64,000 bases of DNA from Porphyrobacter sp. TH134 (GTDB lineage: Bacteria > Pseudomonadota > Alphaproteobacteria > Sphingomonadales > Sphingomonadaceae), in contig NZ_PKRO01000011.1 in NCBI RefSeq assembly GCF_002855495.1, forward strand, positions 18,846 to 82,845. The letters are read 5' to 3'. The notes below the pieces were generated by a model that was not told the origin of the DNA, did no database searches, and saw only the letters and a program-made list of their open reading frames with translations. A program made the translations under genes and the position numbers. Numbering within the stretch: position 1 is the first letter of the stretch; each line of letters starts with the position of its first letter. This document shows, in pieces, positions 28,396-37,219 of this stretch.

Positions 28396-29025
28396 TCATT
28401 TGACAGCAGCCACAAAAGCGCGCGCGTCTTTCGCCACATCAGCGGCAGACTTGCCGGGCTTATAAAGGCTTGATCCCAGCCCAAAGCCGCTGGCCCCGGC
28501 AGCGCGCCATGCTGCCATGTTGCCGGCATCGATCCCGCCGACCGCCAGCACCGGCAGATCCTTGGGCAATACCGCGCGGTGCGCTTTCAGCACGGACGGC
28601 GGCGTTGCATCGGCCGGGAACAGCTTCAGCCCATGCGCACCGGCGGCCAGTGCGGCGAAGGCTTCGGTCGGAGTGTAATAACCGGGCAGAGAAATCAGTC
28701 CCGCGGCCACGCTGCTGCGGATCACATCGGGGTTGGTGTTGGGCGATACGATCAGCGTACCGCCGCACTCGGCGACCCGGGCGACCTCAGCCGTATCGGT
28801 GACTGTTCCGGCACCCACAAGCGCTTGGCCACCCAGCCGCTGGGCAAGGCGCGCGATGCTGTCGAACGGCAGGGGCGAATTGAGCGGCACTTCAATCAGC
28901 GTAAAGCCGGCATCCACCAGCGCATCACCCACCGCATCCACTTCGTCCGGCGTGATACCTCGCAAAATCGCGACCAGCGGGCAGGCGGAAAAGGCAGCGG
29001 CGAACCGGTCGGCAGTGGAGGTCAT
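28396..29025 (-). CDS. dgoA: 2-dehydro-3-deoxy-6-phosphogalactonate aldolase
   Basis: This 209-residue class I KDPG/KDPGal aldolase has ACPLVAILRGITPDEV, with the catalytic Glu-type segment LIEVPLNSP. The Schiff-base Lys is in HGLKLFPADA, and GAGTV and AVGGIDAGNM form the phosphate-binding loops. The ILRGI and LNSP segments match the DgoA subgroup rather than Eda, and the galactose context agrees. It splits KDPGal into pyruvate and glyceraldehyde 3-phosphate, the last step of the De Ley-Doudoroff pathway. It lies 47 bp after the lactonase gene on the same strand. Confidence 0.93.
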   Translation of the reverse strand: MTSTADRFAAAFSACPLVAILRGITPDEVDAVGDALVDAGFTLIEVPLNSPLPFDSIARLAQRLGGQALVGAGTVTDTAEVARVAECGGTLIVSPNTNPDVIRSSVAAGLISLPGYYTPTEAFAALAAGAHGLKLFPADATPPSVLKAHRAVLPKDLPVLAVGGIDAGNMAAWRAAGASGFGLGSSLYKPGKSAADVAKDARAFVAAVK

Positions 29026-29072
29026 GGCAGCAGCTTTCTGTTACGATGGATCATGCATGCAGGCGTGCTGGC

Positions 29073-29936
29073 TCACCCGCCGAAGCGGTGCGGGACAAAG
29101 CCCTTGCGGCCGGTCTTCACCTCGAACAGCGCGCCGCCGTGTGGTTCGTCGACATCAGCAGCGGCGGAGGTGACAAACATCCGGTCGAGGTCAAGTCCGG
29201 CAAAAGTGCAACTGCTGATCTGGCTGGCGGGCAAGGCGATTTCCTGATCGATGCGGCCATCCGACAGCAATCGCACCACGCGGCCCGCGCCCCACAACGC
29301 CACCCACAGTCCGCCATCCGTATCGAACGTCATGCCATCGGGCTTGCCTTCGTCCGCGTGAAACTGGCGAAACAGACTGCGCTCACCAAGGTTGCCTTCG
29401 GCATCGATGGGAAAGCGGTAAATCCGGCCGAGCACGCTGTCGGTATGATAGAGGACGCATCCATCCGGACTGATCGCCGGGCCATTGGCCACGGTATAGC
29501 CCCGATCGAGCACATGCACGGTACCATCCGGGTCCAGCCGATAGAGGTTGCCCGAAGCGCGATCAATCGCGGTTGGCATGGAGCCGGCAAAGATGCGGCC
29601 GCGGTCATCGGCCTTGGCATCGTTCAAACGGTTGGTGGGCGGATGATCGGGCGGCACCGCCAGCGCAGTCATCACGAAGGGTTCAAGGTCGATCCGCGCA
29701 AATCCCGAACGCAGCCCGGCGATAAAGCCCTGCCCCCCCGCGCGCTCGATCACCCAGCCGATCATGTCCGGCACTGCCCATTCGGTAACGGCGTCACTCG
29801 CCAGGTCGAGGCGGTTGAGCCGCTGGCCAATGATATCCACCCAGAACAGCGCGTTGTGCGCCGGCGACCACAGCGGGCCTTCGCCGAGCAGATCGGCACG
29901 GTCGCGCGCAATGACGCGGTAGGGGAGCATCGCCAT
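29073..29936 (-). CDS. SMP-30/gluconolactonase family sugar lactonase
   Basis: This is a six-bladed beta-propeller lactonase of about 287 residues. The metal site is visible as LLGEGPLWSP (Glu ligand), NGPAISPDG (Asn) and KPDGMTFDTDGGLWVA (Asp). It should hydrolyse D-galactono-lactone, made by the galactose dehydrogenase, to galactonate. It begins right after the dehydratase stop codon; a TTG at 29942 would overlap that stop, while the ATG at 29936 or the ATG at 29930 leaves a few bases. Substrate choice is inferred from the neighbours. Confidence 0.88.
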   Translation of the reverse strand: MAMLPYRVIARDRADLLGEGPLWSPAHNALFWVDIIGQRLNRLDLASDAVTEWAVPDMIGWVIERAGGQGFIAGLRSGFARIDLEPFVMTALAVPPDHPPTNRLNDAKADDRGRIFAGSMPTAIDRASGNLYRLDPDGTVHVLDRGYTVANGPAISPDGCVLYHTDSVLGRIYRFPIDAEGNLGERSLFRQFHADEGKPDGMTFDTDGGLWVALWGAGRVVRLLSDGRIDQEIALPASQISSCTFAGLDLDRMFVTSAAADVDEPHGGALFEVKTGRKGFVPHRFGG

Positions 29937-29938
29937 CG

Positions 29939-31819
29939 TCAATGGCTGTCTCGCGGCAGTCCGCGCGTCTGCGCTATCCGCTGATAGGGGATAGCAGATT
30001 CGATCACTGCACCGCCGGGATATTGCCCGGTCAGATTGCGGCTGATTTCCTGCCAGGGTGTTTGCGATGCTGGCACCTCATATCCACCCGATGCTTCGAG
30101 CGCAGCGCGGCGCTGTGCCAGTTCATCCTCGGTTACCAGCATATTAGCCGTGCGCAGATTGAGATCGATCCGGATACGGTCACCGGTGCGCAGCAGTGCC
30201 AGGCCGCCGCCCACCGCCGCTTCCGGGCTGGCGTTAAGGATCGAAGCGCTGCCCGATGTGCCCGATTGGCGGCCATCGCCGATGCAGGGCAAGGCGTCGA
30301 TCCCGGCCCGGATCAAGGCAGCAGGGGCGCGCATGTTCACAACCTCGGCGCCGCCCGGGAAACCGATCGGGCCAACACCGCGAATGACGAGCAGGCACTG
30401 CGCATCGATGGCAAGCTCCGGATCGTCGATCCGCGCGTGATAATCCTCCGGCCCGTCGAAAACGATCGCCCTGCCCTCGAACGCGTTCGGGTCTTCGGGG
30501 TTGGAAAGGTACATCGCGCGGAACTGCTCGGAGATAACGCTGGTTTTCATGACGGCAGCGTCGAACAGGTTGCCGGTGAGCACGGTCAGCCCGGCATTCG
30601 GCAACAAGGGATCAGCCAGCGGACGGATCACCCGCACATCCTGCGAGACAGCATCGGCGTTGTTTTCTGCCACGGTCTTGCCGTTCACAGTCAGCGCATC
30701 ACCATCGAGCAGCCCGGCGCGGAGCAGTTCGCCCACCACGGCCGGAACGCCGCCCGCGCGGTAGTAGTCCTCACCCAGATATTCCCCGGCCGGCTGGAGA
30801 TTGACCAGCAGCGGCACCCCTGCCCCGTGCTCCTGCCAATCCTCAAGCGACAGCTCGACGCCCATGTGCCGGGCGATGGCATTGAGATGGATCGGCGCAT
30901 TGGTCGACCCGCCGATCGCCGAATTGACCCGGATCGCATTGAGGAACGCGGCGCGGGTAAGAATGTCCGAAGGCTTGCGGTCGGCCGCAACCAGTTCCAC
31001 CGCCTGCAATCCGGTTTCATAGGCTGATTGCGCGCGGTCGCGATACGGCGCGGGGATCGCGGCAGAACCCGGCAGCGACATGCCCAGCGCTTCGGTCAGC
31101 GAATTCATCGTGGTCGCAGTACCCATCGTATTGCAAAAACCGGTCGACGGCGCCGAGGACGCGATCAATTCGATAAAACCGCGATAATCGATTTCGCCAG
31201 CAGCCAGCATTTGCCGGGCCTTCCAGATGATCGTGCCCGAACCCGTCCGCTCGCCCTTGTGCCAGCCGTTGAGCATCGGCCCGACCGAAAGTGCGATTGC
31301 CGGAATATTCACCGTGGCTGCCGCCATCAGGCAGGCAGGCGTGGTCTTGTCGCAGCCGACAGTCAGCACCACGCCGTCGATGGGATAGCCGTGCAGCACT
31401 TCGACCAACGAGAGATAGGCCAGATTGCGGTCGATTGCGGCGGTTGGCCGTTTGCCAGTTTCCTGGATGGGATGAATCGGAAATTCGAGAGGAATGCCGC
31501 CTGCATCACGAATGCCGTCACGCACACGTTCGGCCAGAACGAGGTGATGCCTGTTGCACGGCGCAAGATCGCTGCCGGTTTGCGCGATGCCGATGATCGG
31601 GCGGTCCGATTGCAGCTCGGCGACCGAAAGACCGAAGTTGAGATATCGTTCGAGATAAAGCGCGGTCATGTCGGGATTGGCTGGATTGTCGAACCATGCG
31701 CGCGAGCGAAGTGGCTGTTTTCCCGCATTTGCGCCGCCAGCATCGACGGCAAGGTTCCCGGCAGCTGTCGTCGCAGTTGGCGCCGCATGAGGCGCGCCGC
31801 GCGCGGTTTCTTCAGTCAT
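29939..31819 (-). CDS. IlvD/Edd family sugar-acid dehydratase, probably galactonate dehydratase
   Basis: This 626-residue iron-sulfur dehydratase has Fe-S cysteines in [22 protein letters not shown] and [15 protein letters not shown]. The [18 protein letters not shown] and [14 protein letters not shown] segments match the sugar-acid branch (arabinonate/xylonate dehydratases) more than IlvD itself. In this locus it would convert D-galactonate to 2-keto-3-deoxygalactonate. Enterobacteria use an unrelated enolase-family enzyme for this step. An Ala/Thr-rich N-terminal extension of about 35 residues precedes the conserved SRAWFDNP. It heads the minus-strand run dehydratase-lactonase-aldolase-symporter and is divergent from the galactose dehydrogenase gene. 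Confidence 0.9.
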   Translation of the reverse strand: MTEETARGAPHAAPTATTAAGNLAVDAGGANAGKQPLRSRAWFDNPANPDMTALYLERYLNFGLSVAELQSDRPIIGIAQTGSDLAPCNRHHLVLAERVRDGIRDAGGIPLEFPIHPIQETGKRPTAAIDRNLAYLSLVEVLHGYPIDGVVLTVGCDKTTPACLMAAATVNIPAIALSVGPMLNGWHKGERTGSGTIIWKARQMLAAGEIDYRGFIELIASSAPSTGFCNTMGTATTMNSLTEALGMSLPGSAAIPAPYRDRAQSAYETGLQAVELVAADRKPSDILTRAAFLNAIRVNSAIGGSTNAPIHLNAIARHMGVELSLEDWQEHGAGVPLLVNLQPAGEYLGEDYYRAGGVPAVVGELLRAGLLDGDALTVNGKTVAENNADAVSQDVRVIRPLADPLLPNAGLTVLTGNLFDAAVMKTSVISEQFRAMYLSNPEDPNAFEGRAIVFDGPEDYHARIDDPELAIDAQCLLVIRGVGPIGFPGGAEVVNMRAPAALIRAGIDALPCIGDGRQSGTSGSASILNASPEAAVGGGLALLRTGDRIRIDLNLRTANMLVTEDELAQRRAALEASGGYEVPASQTPWQEISRNLTGQYPGGAVIESAIPYQRIAQTRGLPRDSH

Positions 31820-31870
31820 TATTGGCCCTTTGATCTCTTCCGGAATGGCAAATTCCGATCGCCCTGTCTA

Positions 31871-31891
31871 TTTGTCAGATAATTATACCGG
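31871..31891. promoter_or_regulatory. Operator-like sequence A (dehydratase / galactose dehydrogenase)
   Basis: TTTGTCAGATAATTATACCGG lies in the 83-bp divergent gap, ending 11 bp before the dehydrogenase start. It aligns with sites B (34942-34963) and C (40069-40088) over an AT-rich core with ATAATT next to a conserved CCGG/CCAG end, in a genome where such AT-rich runs are rare. It is a candidate binding site for the GntR-family regulator encoded at 47793-48473. Confidence 0.5.
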
Positions 31892-31902
31892 AAAGGCTCC
31901 CC

Positions 31903-32853
31903 ATGAACAGACCCATTCGACCGTCTCACGTTCACCCGGCTCCCATTCGTCTGGCGCTTGTCGGGATCGGCAAGATTGCCCGCGATCAGCATCTTCCGGC
32001 GATTGCCGCAAACCCGGATTTTGCGCTGGTCGCCGCGGTCAGCCGCAATGCGGTGATCGATGGGGTTGCCAATTTTCGTGAACTGGATGCGCTGATCGCG
32101 AGTGGGCTCGAAATCGATGCCGTGTCGCTGTGCACGCCGCCGGTGGGCCGCCACCGCATTGCTGCTGCGGCACGCGCGCAGGGATGGCACGTCATGCTCG
32201 AAAAGCCGCCCGGCGCGACCTTGGGGGAAGTGCGGGCTTTGGCTGCGGCGCCCGGCCCGACGCTGTTTGCAAGCTGGCACTCGCGGGAGGCGGCCGGGGT
32301 GCCAGCCGCAAAAGCCTTTCTCGCCGAAACCCGCGTGACTGCCGCGCACATTTCGTGGCGCGAAGATATCCGTCAATGGCACCCGGGGCAGGAATGGATC
32401 CTTGAGGCGGGCGGACTGGGCGTGTTCGATCCGGGGATCAATGCGCTGTCGATCCTGACCGAGATTCTCCCCGGCCGGGTGCGGCTCGAATCGGCCATTC
32501 TCGATTTTCCAAAAGGCCGCGGTGCGCCCATTGCCGCCAGTCTCGCGCTCGTCCACGACGAAGCCGCCCGGATCACAGCCGAGTTCGATTTCCGCCAGGA
32601 AGGCCCGCAAAGCTGGGACATCACGGTCGAAACTGATGCCGGGCCACTGATGCTTCACGATGGCGGCGAACGCGTGACCATCGCCGGCGCTGCGCAAGAT
32701 GTCGACGGGATTGGCGAATATCCCGCCCTCTACCGCCAATTCGCCTCGCTGATCGCCGCAAACCTTAGCGATTGCGATCTGGCCCCGTTTGAGCTGGTCG
32801 CCGATGCCTTCCTCGTTGGCCAGCGAACGGAAAGTCCGCCCTTCACTTTTTAA
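31903..32853 (+). CDS. D-galactose 1-dehydrogenase (Gfo/Idh/MocA family)
   Basis: This 316-residue NAD(P)-dependent oxidoreductase has the N-terminal Rossmann motif LVGIGKIARDQHLPAI and LEKPPGAT, the EKP motif carrying the catalytic Lys. The C-terminal domain contains WILEAGGLGVFDPGINALSIL, which is characteristic of galactose/arabinose 1-dehydrogenases of pseudomonads, azospirilla and rhizobia. It oxidises D-galactose to the lactone, the first step of the De Ley-Doudoroff route. A GGAAAGG site precedes the ATG, immediately after operator-like site A. It is convergent with the beta-galactosidase gene. Confidence 0.9.
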   Translation: MNRPIRPSHVHPAPIRLALVGIGKIARDQHLPAIAANPDFALVAAVSRNAVIDGVANFRELDALIASGLEIDAVSLCTPPVGRHRIAAAARAQGWHVMLEKPPGATLGEVRALAAAPGPTLFASWHSREAAGVPAAKAFLAETRVTAAHISWREDIRQWHPGQEWILEAGGLGVFDPGINALSILTEILPGRVRLESAILDFPKGRGAPIAASLALVHDEAARITAEFDFRQEGPQSWDITVETDAGPLMLHDGGERVTIAGAAQDVDGIGEYPALYRQFASLIAANLSDCDLAPFELVADAFLVGQRTESPPFTF

Positions 32854-32892
32854 GAAGGCATCGGCTGTGGCTGGGTCCGCTCGCATGCGGGC

Positions 32893-34845
32893 TCAGCCGT
32901 GGGTCCAGATCGCCAGATCATGCGCACCGATCGCGGGACCGCCGAGCAGGAATGCTGCACCATCTGGCGCCGGAGCGGGCACTGGGGCCGCGCCATAATT
33001 GAAAGCAAACGTCAGCGCGCCGCGCCGGCGCAGACGCAAGGCGCCGGTAACCGGTGTAACGGCTATGCCTGCCTCGGCGCACAGATCCGAAAACAGCGCG
33101 CTGAGCAGAGCATCGTCGGTCAAGGCGGCCAGATAATGCACCCGCCCATGGCGAACCAGCGCCGGCGCGCCATCCTCATATTGCCCGATCACAGCCGCTT
33201 CGCCCGGATCGATAGACTCGCGCCACCGGGTCGAAACATAGTCCGCCCCGTCATACGCCAGAACGCCCGGACAATCGGGCCGCAGCGTTTCAACCGAAAG
33301 CACGCGGATCGGCAGCAACGCCTTGAGCGGCCCCGGGGCAAGCCCGTCGGGAATGGTGACATCGCGGGTTTTCGCGCCGGATCGCGGACCGATGACCACC
33401 AGCGCGTCGGTATCGCGCAGCGCCTCCACGGCGGCAGGCGTCGGCATAGCAAGGCACGGCGCGAGCACCAGCTTGTAACCGGAAAGATCAGCGCCGGGCG
33501 CCACGAAATCGACATCGAGCCCAAGCTGGCGCAGCGCGCCGTACCAGCTCCACAGCAGCGCGGTGTAGTCATAGCCTGCGCCTTGCCGCTCGATCGCGCA
33601 AAGCCACTGGGCCTCGACATCAACGATCATGGCCACGGGCGCCTGGGTCGTTTCCGGCAGCGTAATGTCGCCAAGCTCGGCCGCGAGCTGGGCGATTTCA
33701 GGCCAGGCTTCAGCCTCGGTCGAATCCGGACGGAGCAGGCCGGCATGCATTTGCTCCTGCGCAAACGGTGCCTGCCGCCAGCGGAAGAAGCTGACCACCG
33801 CCGCACCGTGCGCGAAGGCTTCCCAGCTCCACAGCCGCACCATGCCCGGCGCAGGGCGCGGATTATGGCTTGCCCAGTTTACCGGCCCCGGCTGCTGCTC
33901 CATCACCCAGAATGGCCGGCCCGTGAGCCCCCGCGTCTGATCGAACAGCACCGCTTGAAAATCGGGATGGCCGGTGCGCATCCACGGCCGGAATTGCTCC
34001 GCCGTCATCGCGGCCAGCGCCAGATCGGCGCGGCCCAAGGGGTAATTGTCGTAAGAGGCAAAATCGAGCGGAGCGGCAAGAGCGTGATTGTCGATCCCGG
34101 TTTCGTGCATCGGAATGAAATTGTGCGTGATGAAACGCCCCGGCGCGTGCGCGCGCAGAATTGCCACGGCTTCATCGTGAAATGCGACGACCGCTGCCGA
34201 GCTGGAGCGGAACCAGGCCATGCGGTGCGCCGGGCTGGTTTCGGTCACCGCGCCGACCGGAAGCTCGATCTCATCGAAACTGCGGTATTCCATCGACCAG
34301 AAGACATTGCCCCAGGCAGCATTGAGCGCGGAGATCGTGCCATATTGCTCTGCGAGCCAGGCGCGGAAACCATCACGCGCGGCAGGCGAGGCACTGAGCG
34401 TGGTGTCGTGGCAACACAATTCGTTGTCGGTCTGCCAGCCAACAACATGCGGGTTCTCGCCATAGCGCTTGGCGAGCACTTCGGTAATGTTGCGGGCTGC
34501 TGCCAGCCACGCCTGACTGGAAAAATCCGTGTGCCGACGGGATCCGAAACCGCGCGTACGGCCGGTGGCGGGGTCGACTGGCAGTATTTCGGGATGCTGA
34601 TCGATCAGCCATTTCGGCGGGGTCGCCGTAGGCGTGCACATGACCACTTTCAGCCCGGCAGCACCCAGCACATCGATCGCGCGGTCAAGCCACAGAAAAT
34701 CGTAGCGGCCAGGATCAGGCTCCATCCGGCTCCACGCAAACTCGCCGATACGGACCATGCGAAGGCCCAGCGCGTGCATGCGCGCAGCATCGCTGGCCCA
34801 CAATTCCTCGGGCCAATGTTCGGGATAGTAGCAAACGCCGAGCAT
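32893..34845 (-). CDS. Beta-galactosidase, glycoside hydrolase family 42
   Basis: This encodes 650 residues from the ATG at 34845 (GGAGAG eight bases upstream). [16 protein letters not shown] opens the TIM barrel. The acid/base Glu142 is in WQTDNEL and the nucleophile Glu314 is in [14 protein letters not shown]. The beta-galactosidase trimerisation domain (about residues 375-580) and a small C-terminal beta domain follow. A signal peptide is absent, so it acts in the cytosol or periplasm on imported beta-galactosides. The open frame extends 58 codons upstream, but this would run through operator-like site B and is rejected. The gene is divergent from the alpha-galactosidase gene. Confidence 0.93.
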   Translation of the reverse strand: MLGVCYYPEHWPEELWASDAARMHALGLRMVRIGEFAWSRMEPDPGRYDFLWLDRAIDVLGAAGLKVVMCTPTATPPKWLIDQHPEILPVDPATGRTRGFGSRRHTDFSSQAWLAAARNITEVLAKRYGENPHVVGWQTDNELCCHDTTLSASPAARDGFRAWLAEQYGTISALNAAWGNVFWSMEYRSFDEIELPVGAVTETSPAHRMAWFRSSSAAVVAFHDEAVAILRAHAPGRFITHNFIPMHETGIDNHALAAPLDFASYDNYPLGRADLALAAMTAEQFRPWMRTGHPDFQAVLFDQTRGLTGRPFWVMEQQPGPVNWASHNPRPAPGMVRLWSWEAFAHGAAVVSFFRWRQAPFAQEQMHAGLLRPDSTEAEAWPEIAQLAAELGDITLPETTQAPVAMIVDVEAQWLCAIERQGAGYDYTALLWSWYGALRQLGLDVDFVAPGADLSGYKLVLAPCLAMPTPAAVEALRDTDALVVIGPRSGAKTRDVTIPDGLAPGPLKALLPIRVLSVETLRPDCPGVLAYDGADYVSTRWRESIDPGEAAVIGQYEDGAPALVRHGRVHYLAALTDDALLSALFSDLCAEAGIAVTPVTGALRLRRRGALTFAFNYGAAPVPAPAPDGAAFLLGGPAIGAHDLAIWTHG

Positions 34846-34941
34846 ATCGATCTCTCCAGATTGCGCAGGCGGCGGCAGCTCATGGCCGGCAGCGCGCGTT
34901 ACGCGCCACTCCTGCCTCAAGGCTCTGGACAGTTCCAGCCC

Positions 34942-34963
34942 AATTATCATATAATTTTGCCGG
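34942..34963. promoter_or_regulatory. Operator-like sequence B (beta-/alpha-galactosidase)
   Basis: AATTATCATATAATT (34942-34956) is a perfect 6-3-6 palindrome followed by TTGCCGG, in the 148-bp divergent gap between the two galactosidase genes. It is the best-formed copy of the motif also seen at 31871-31891 and 40069-40088, and a candidate site for the locus regulator. Confidence 0.55.
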
Positions 34964-34993
34964 GCGCTGGAGGCGCACCGGAAGGGACTACCA

Positions 34994-37105
34994 ATGGCCG
35001 CCGACCTGCCTGATTTCATCCGCCTCGATGGGCCTGCGACAACGCTGGTGATCGGCTTTGCGCAAAGACTGCCGGCGGCGATCTATTGGGGCGTGCGCTT
35101 GCCCGATGGCCTGGATCTTGCTGCGCTCGCGCTGCTCGGCGCACGGGCAGAGGCCAATGCATCGCCAGCAGAAGAACCGGTGCTGGCACTGACCCCTCAG
35201 GTCGGCCAGGGCAGTCCCGGCCGCCCCGGCCTTGCCGCGCACCGCGACGGCCTTGACTGGGCAAGCTGGGCGCTGGCTGAGACAGTGCAAAGCACGGCGA
35301 GCAGCGCGGTCATCACCAGTGTGGACACCGCGCATGGGATGCAACTGGTCCACAATCTCGCGCTTCACGGCGATGTGCTGGTGGGGACCACCGCATTGAC
35401 CAATCGCGGCGATGCTCCGCTCACGATCGACGATCTGGTCGCGCCGGTCCTGCCCCTGCCCGCATCTGTCCGCCGCATCATCGGTTTTGAAGGCCGCTGG
35501 GCCGGGGAATTCATGACGCGGGCGCATGATCGCAGCATGGGCACCTGGCTGCGCGAAAACCGCCGGGGCCGCTCCAGCCACGATGCCTTTCCCGGCCTTA
35601 TCGCCGCCGAAGAGTCCACAACCGAAGCGCAGGGCCTCGCCTTCGGGTTTCATCTGGGGTGGAGTGGCAATCACCGGCTGGCTGTCGAAACATTACCCGA
35701 CGGACGCGCAAGCGCGGCGCTGGGCGCGCTCTTCTTGCCGGGCGAGATGCAATTGGCACCCGGCGCGACCTATACATCGCCGCCCATATTCGCCGCCGTG
35801 TCGGACGCGGGCCTCACGGGCTTGTCGCAGCATTTTCACCGTTACCTGCGTGCCCGGCCAGAGCACGAGCGGCTCCGTGCCAAGCCGCGTCCGGTGCACT
35901 ACAATAGCTGGGAAGCGGTCTATTTCGATCACAATCCCACCGTGCTGACTGCCATGGCGACCCGTGCCGCCGCCATTGGTGTCGAGCGGTTCGTACTCGA
36001 TGATGGCTGGTTCAAGGGCCGCCGCAGCGACAACGCCGGCCTTGGTGATTGGACGGTGGATCCAGCGGTTTGGCCCGAGGGGCTTGGCCCGCTCGTAAGC
36101 CATGTGAACAGCCTTGGCATGGAGTTCGGGCTGTGGGTCGAACCCGAAATGGTCAATCCCGATAGCGATCTGTTCCGCGCGCATCCGGACTGGGTGCTCG
36201 CCGCGCCGCCCGCGCCGCAGCTTTCGTTCCGGCACCAATTGGTGCTCGATTTTGGCCGCGAGGATGTGCGCCAGCATATCTATGCTGCGGTTGATGCACT
36301 GCTGCGCGAGTATCGGATCGGCTATCTCAAGTGGGACATGAACCGCGATGTCAGCCACCCCGGCGGGGCCGATCGCCGCGCCGGCGCGGTCAAGCATGTC
36401 GAGGGGCTTTACGCTGTGCTCGATCATCTGCGCGCCGCGCATCCGGGCGTCGAAATCGAAAGCTGCGCCTCAGGCGGCGGGCGGGCCGATTATGGCATTC
36501 TGGCCCGCACGGACAGGGTGTGGACATCGGATTCGAACGATGCCCTTGATCGGCTCGTCATCCAGCGTGGATTTTCGCATTTTTTCCCGGCCGAACTGAT
36601 GGGCGCACATGTCGGCCCCGCGACGTGTCATATCACGGGCCGCAAGCTGACAATGGCGCTGCGCGTGGCAACTGCGCTGTTTGGCCACATGGGCATGGAA
36701 CTGGACTTGCGCCAGCTTGATGCGGCCGAAGAAGCCGAACTGACCGCAGGTGTCGCGCTGCACAAAGCGCACCGGGCGCTGATCCATAGCGGCGATCTTG
36801 TCAGGCTTGAGGCCATGGAGGGCGCAAACGCGTTTGCCGTTGTCGCCGCCGATCGCAGCGAAGCGCTGGTGTCGTGGTCGCTGATGACCGAACAGCGCGG
36901 CTATTTTGCCGATCCGTTGCGCCTTGCAGGGCTCGATGCGGAAGCCGACTATGCGATGGAAATGGTATGGCCGGAACGTCTTGGTAAGCCGTGGCCATTG
37001 GCGGTCGGCGGCGTGTTCCGCGGCGCAATGCTGATGCAGGCAGGCTTGCAGATGCCGCGCCTGCACCCGGGCACCGCGATCATTTTGCATCTCCGGCGCC
37101 TCTGA
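34994..37105 (+). CDS. Alpha-galactosidase, glycoside hydrolase family 36
   Basis: This 703-residue GH36 enzyme carries [22 protein letters not shown] and [15 protein letters not shown] at the start of the TIM barrel. The nucleophile Asp448 is in [23 protein letters not shown] binds substrate, and the acid/base Asp513 is in [11 protein letters not shown]. It has the usual N-terminal beta-supersandwich domain and C-terminal antiparallel domain. No signal peptide is seen. It removes alpha-1,6-linked galactose, as in melibiose, raffinose-family sugars or galactomannan side chains. It is divergent from the GH42 gene and shares its presumed operator. A strong bidirectional terminator follows. Confidence 0.94.
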   Translation: MAADLPDFIRLDGPATTLVIGFAQRLPAAIYWGVRLPDGLDLAALALLGARAEANASPAEEPVLALTPQVGQGSPGRPGLAAHRDGLDWASWALAETVQSTASSAVITSVDTAHGMQLVHNLALHGDVLVGTTALTNRGDAPLTIDDLVAPVLPLPASVRRIIGFEGRWAGEFMTRAHDRSMGTWLRENRRGRSSHDAFPGLIAAEESTTEAQGLAFGFHLGWSGNHRLAVETLPDGRASAALGALFLPGEMQLAPGATYTSPPIFAAVSDAGLTGLSQHFHRYLRARPEHERLRAKPRPVHYNSWEAVYFDHNPTVLTAMATRAAAIGVERFVLDDGWFKGRRSDNAGLGDWTVDPAVWPEGLGPLVSHVNSLGMEFGLWVEPEMVNPDSDLFRAHPDWVLAAPPAPQLSFRHQLVLDFGREDVRQHIYAAVDALLREYRIGYLKWDMNRDVSHPGGADRRAGAVKHVEGLYAVLDHLRAAHPGVEIESCASGGGRADYGILARTDRVWTSDSNDALDRLVIQRGFSHFFPAELMGAHVGPATCHITGRKLTMALRVATALFGHMGMELDLRQLDAAEEAELTAGVALHKAHRALIHSGDLVRLEAMEGANAFAVVAADRSEALVSWSLMTEQRGYFADPLRLAGLDAEADYAMEMVWPERLGKPWPLAVGGVFRGAMLMQAGLQMPRLHPGTAIILHLRRL

Positions 37106-37156
37106 CCGACACGGCCGCCGCCGGCGGTGCCGCCGGTCACCGCGCAAACGGCCATG

Positions 37157-37195
37157 AAAAAGGGGGCGCAGCCACAACGGCTGCGCCCCCTTTTT
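37157..37195. terminator. Bidirectional intrinsic terminator between alpha-galactosidase and TonB receptor
   Basis: AAAAAGGGGGCGCAGCC and GGCTGCGCCCCCTTTTT pair perfectly around a short ACAAC loop. Read on either strand the stem ends in a T5 run, so it serves both convergent genes. It is 52 bp after the alpha-galactosidase stop and 25 bp after the receptor stop. Confidence 0.92.
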
Positions 37196-37219
37196 GGTCA
37201 GTCTATCGATCCCGAAAGA

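Noticed and set aside
31819..32886. A 355-codon minus-strand frame overlapping galactose dehydrogenase
   Set aside because: Antisense shadow of a Gfo/Idh enzyme with complete motifs.
32899..35013. A 704-codon plus-strand frame opposite the beta-galactosidase
   Set aside because: Mirror frame of the GH42 gene with Arg/His-rich sequence and no similarity to any family.
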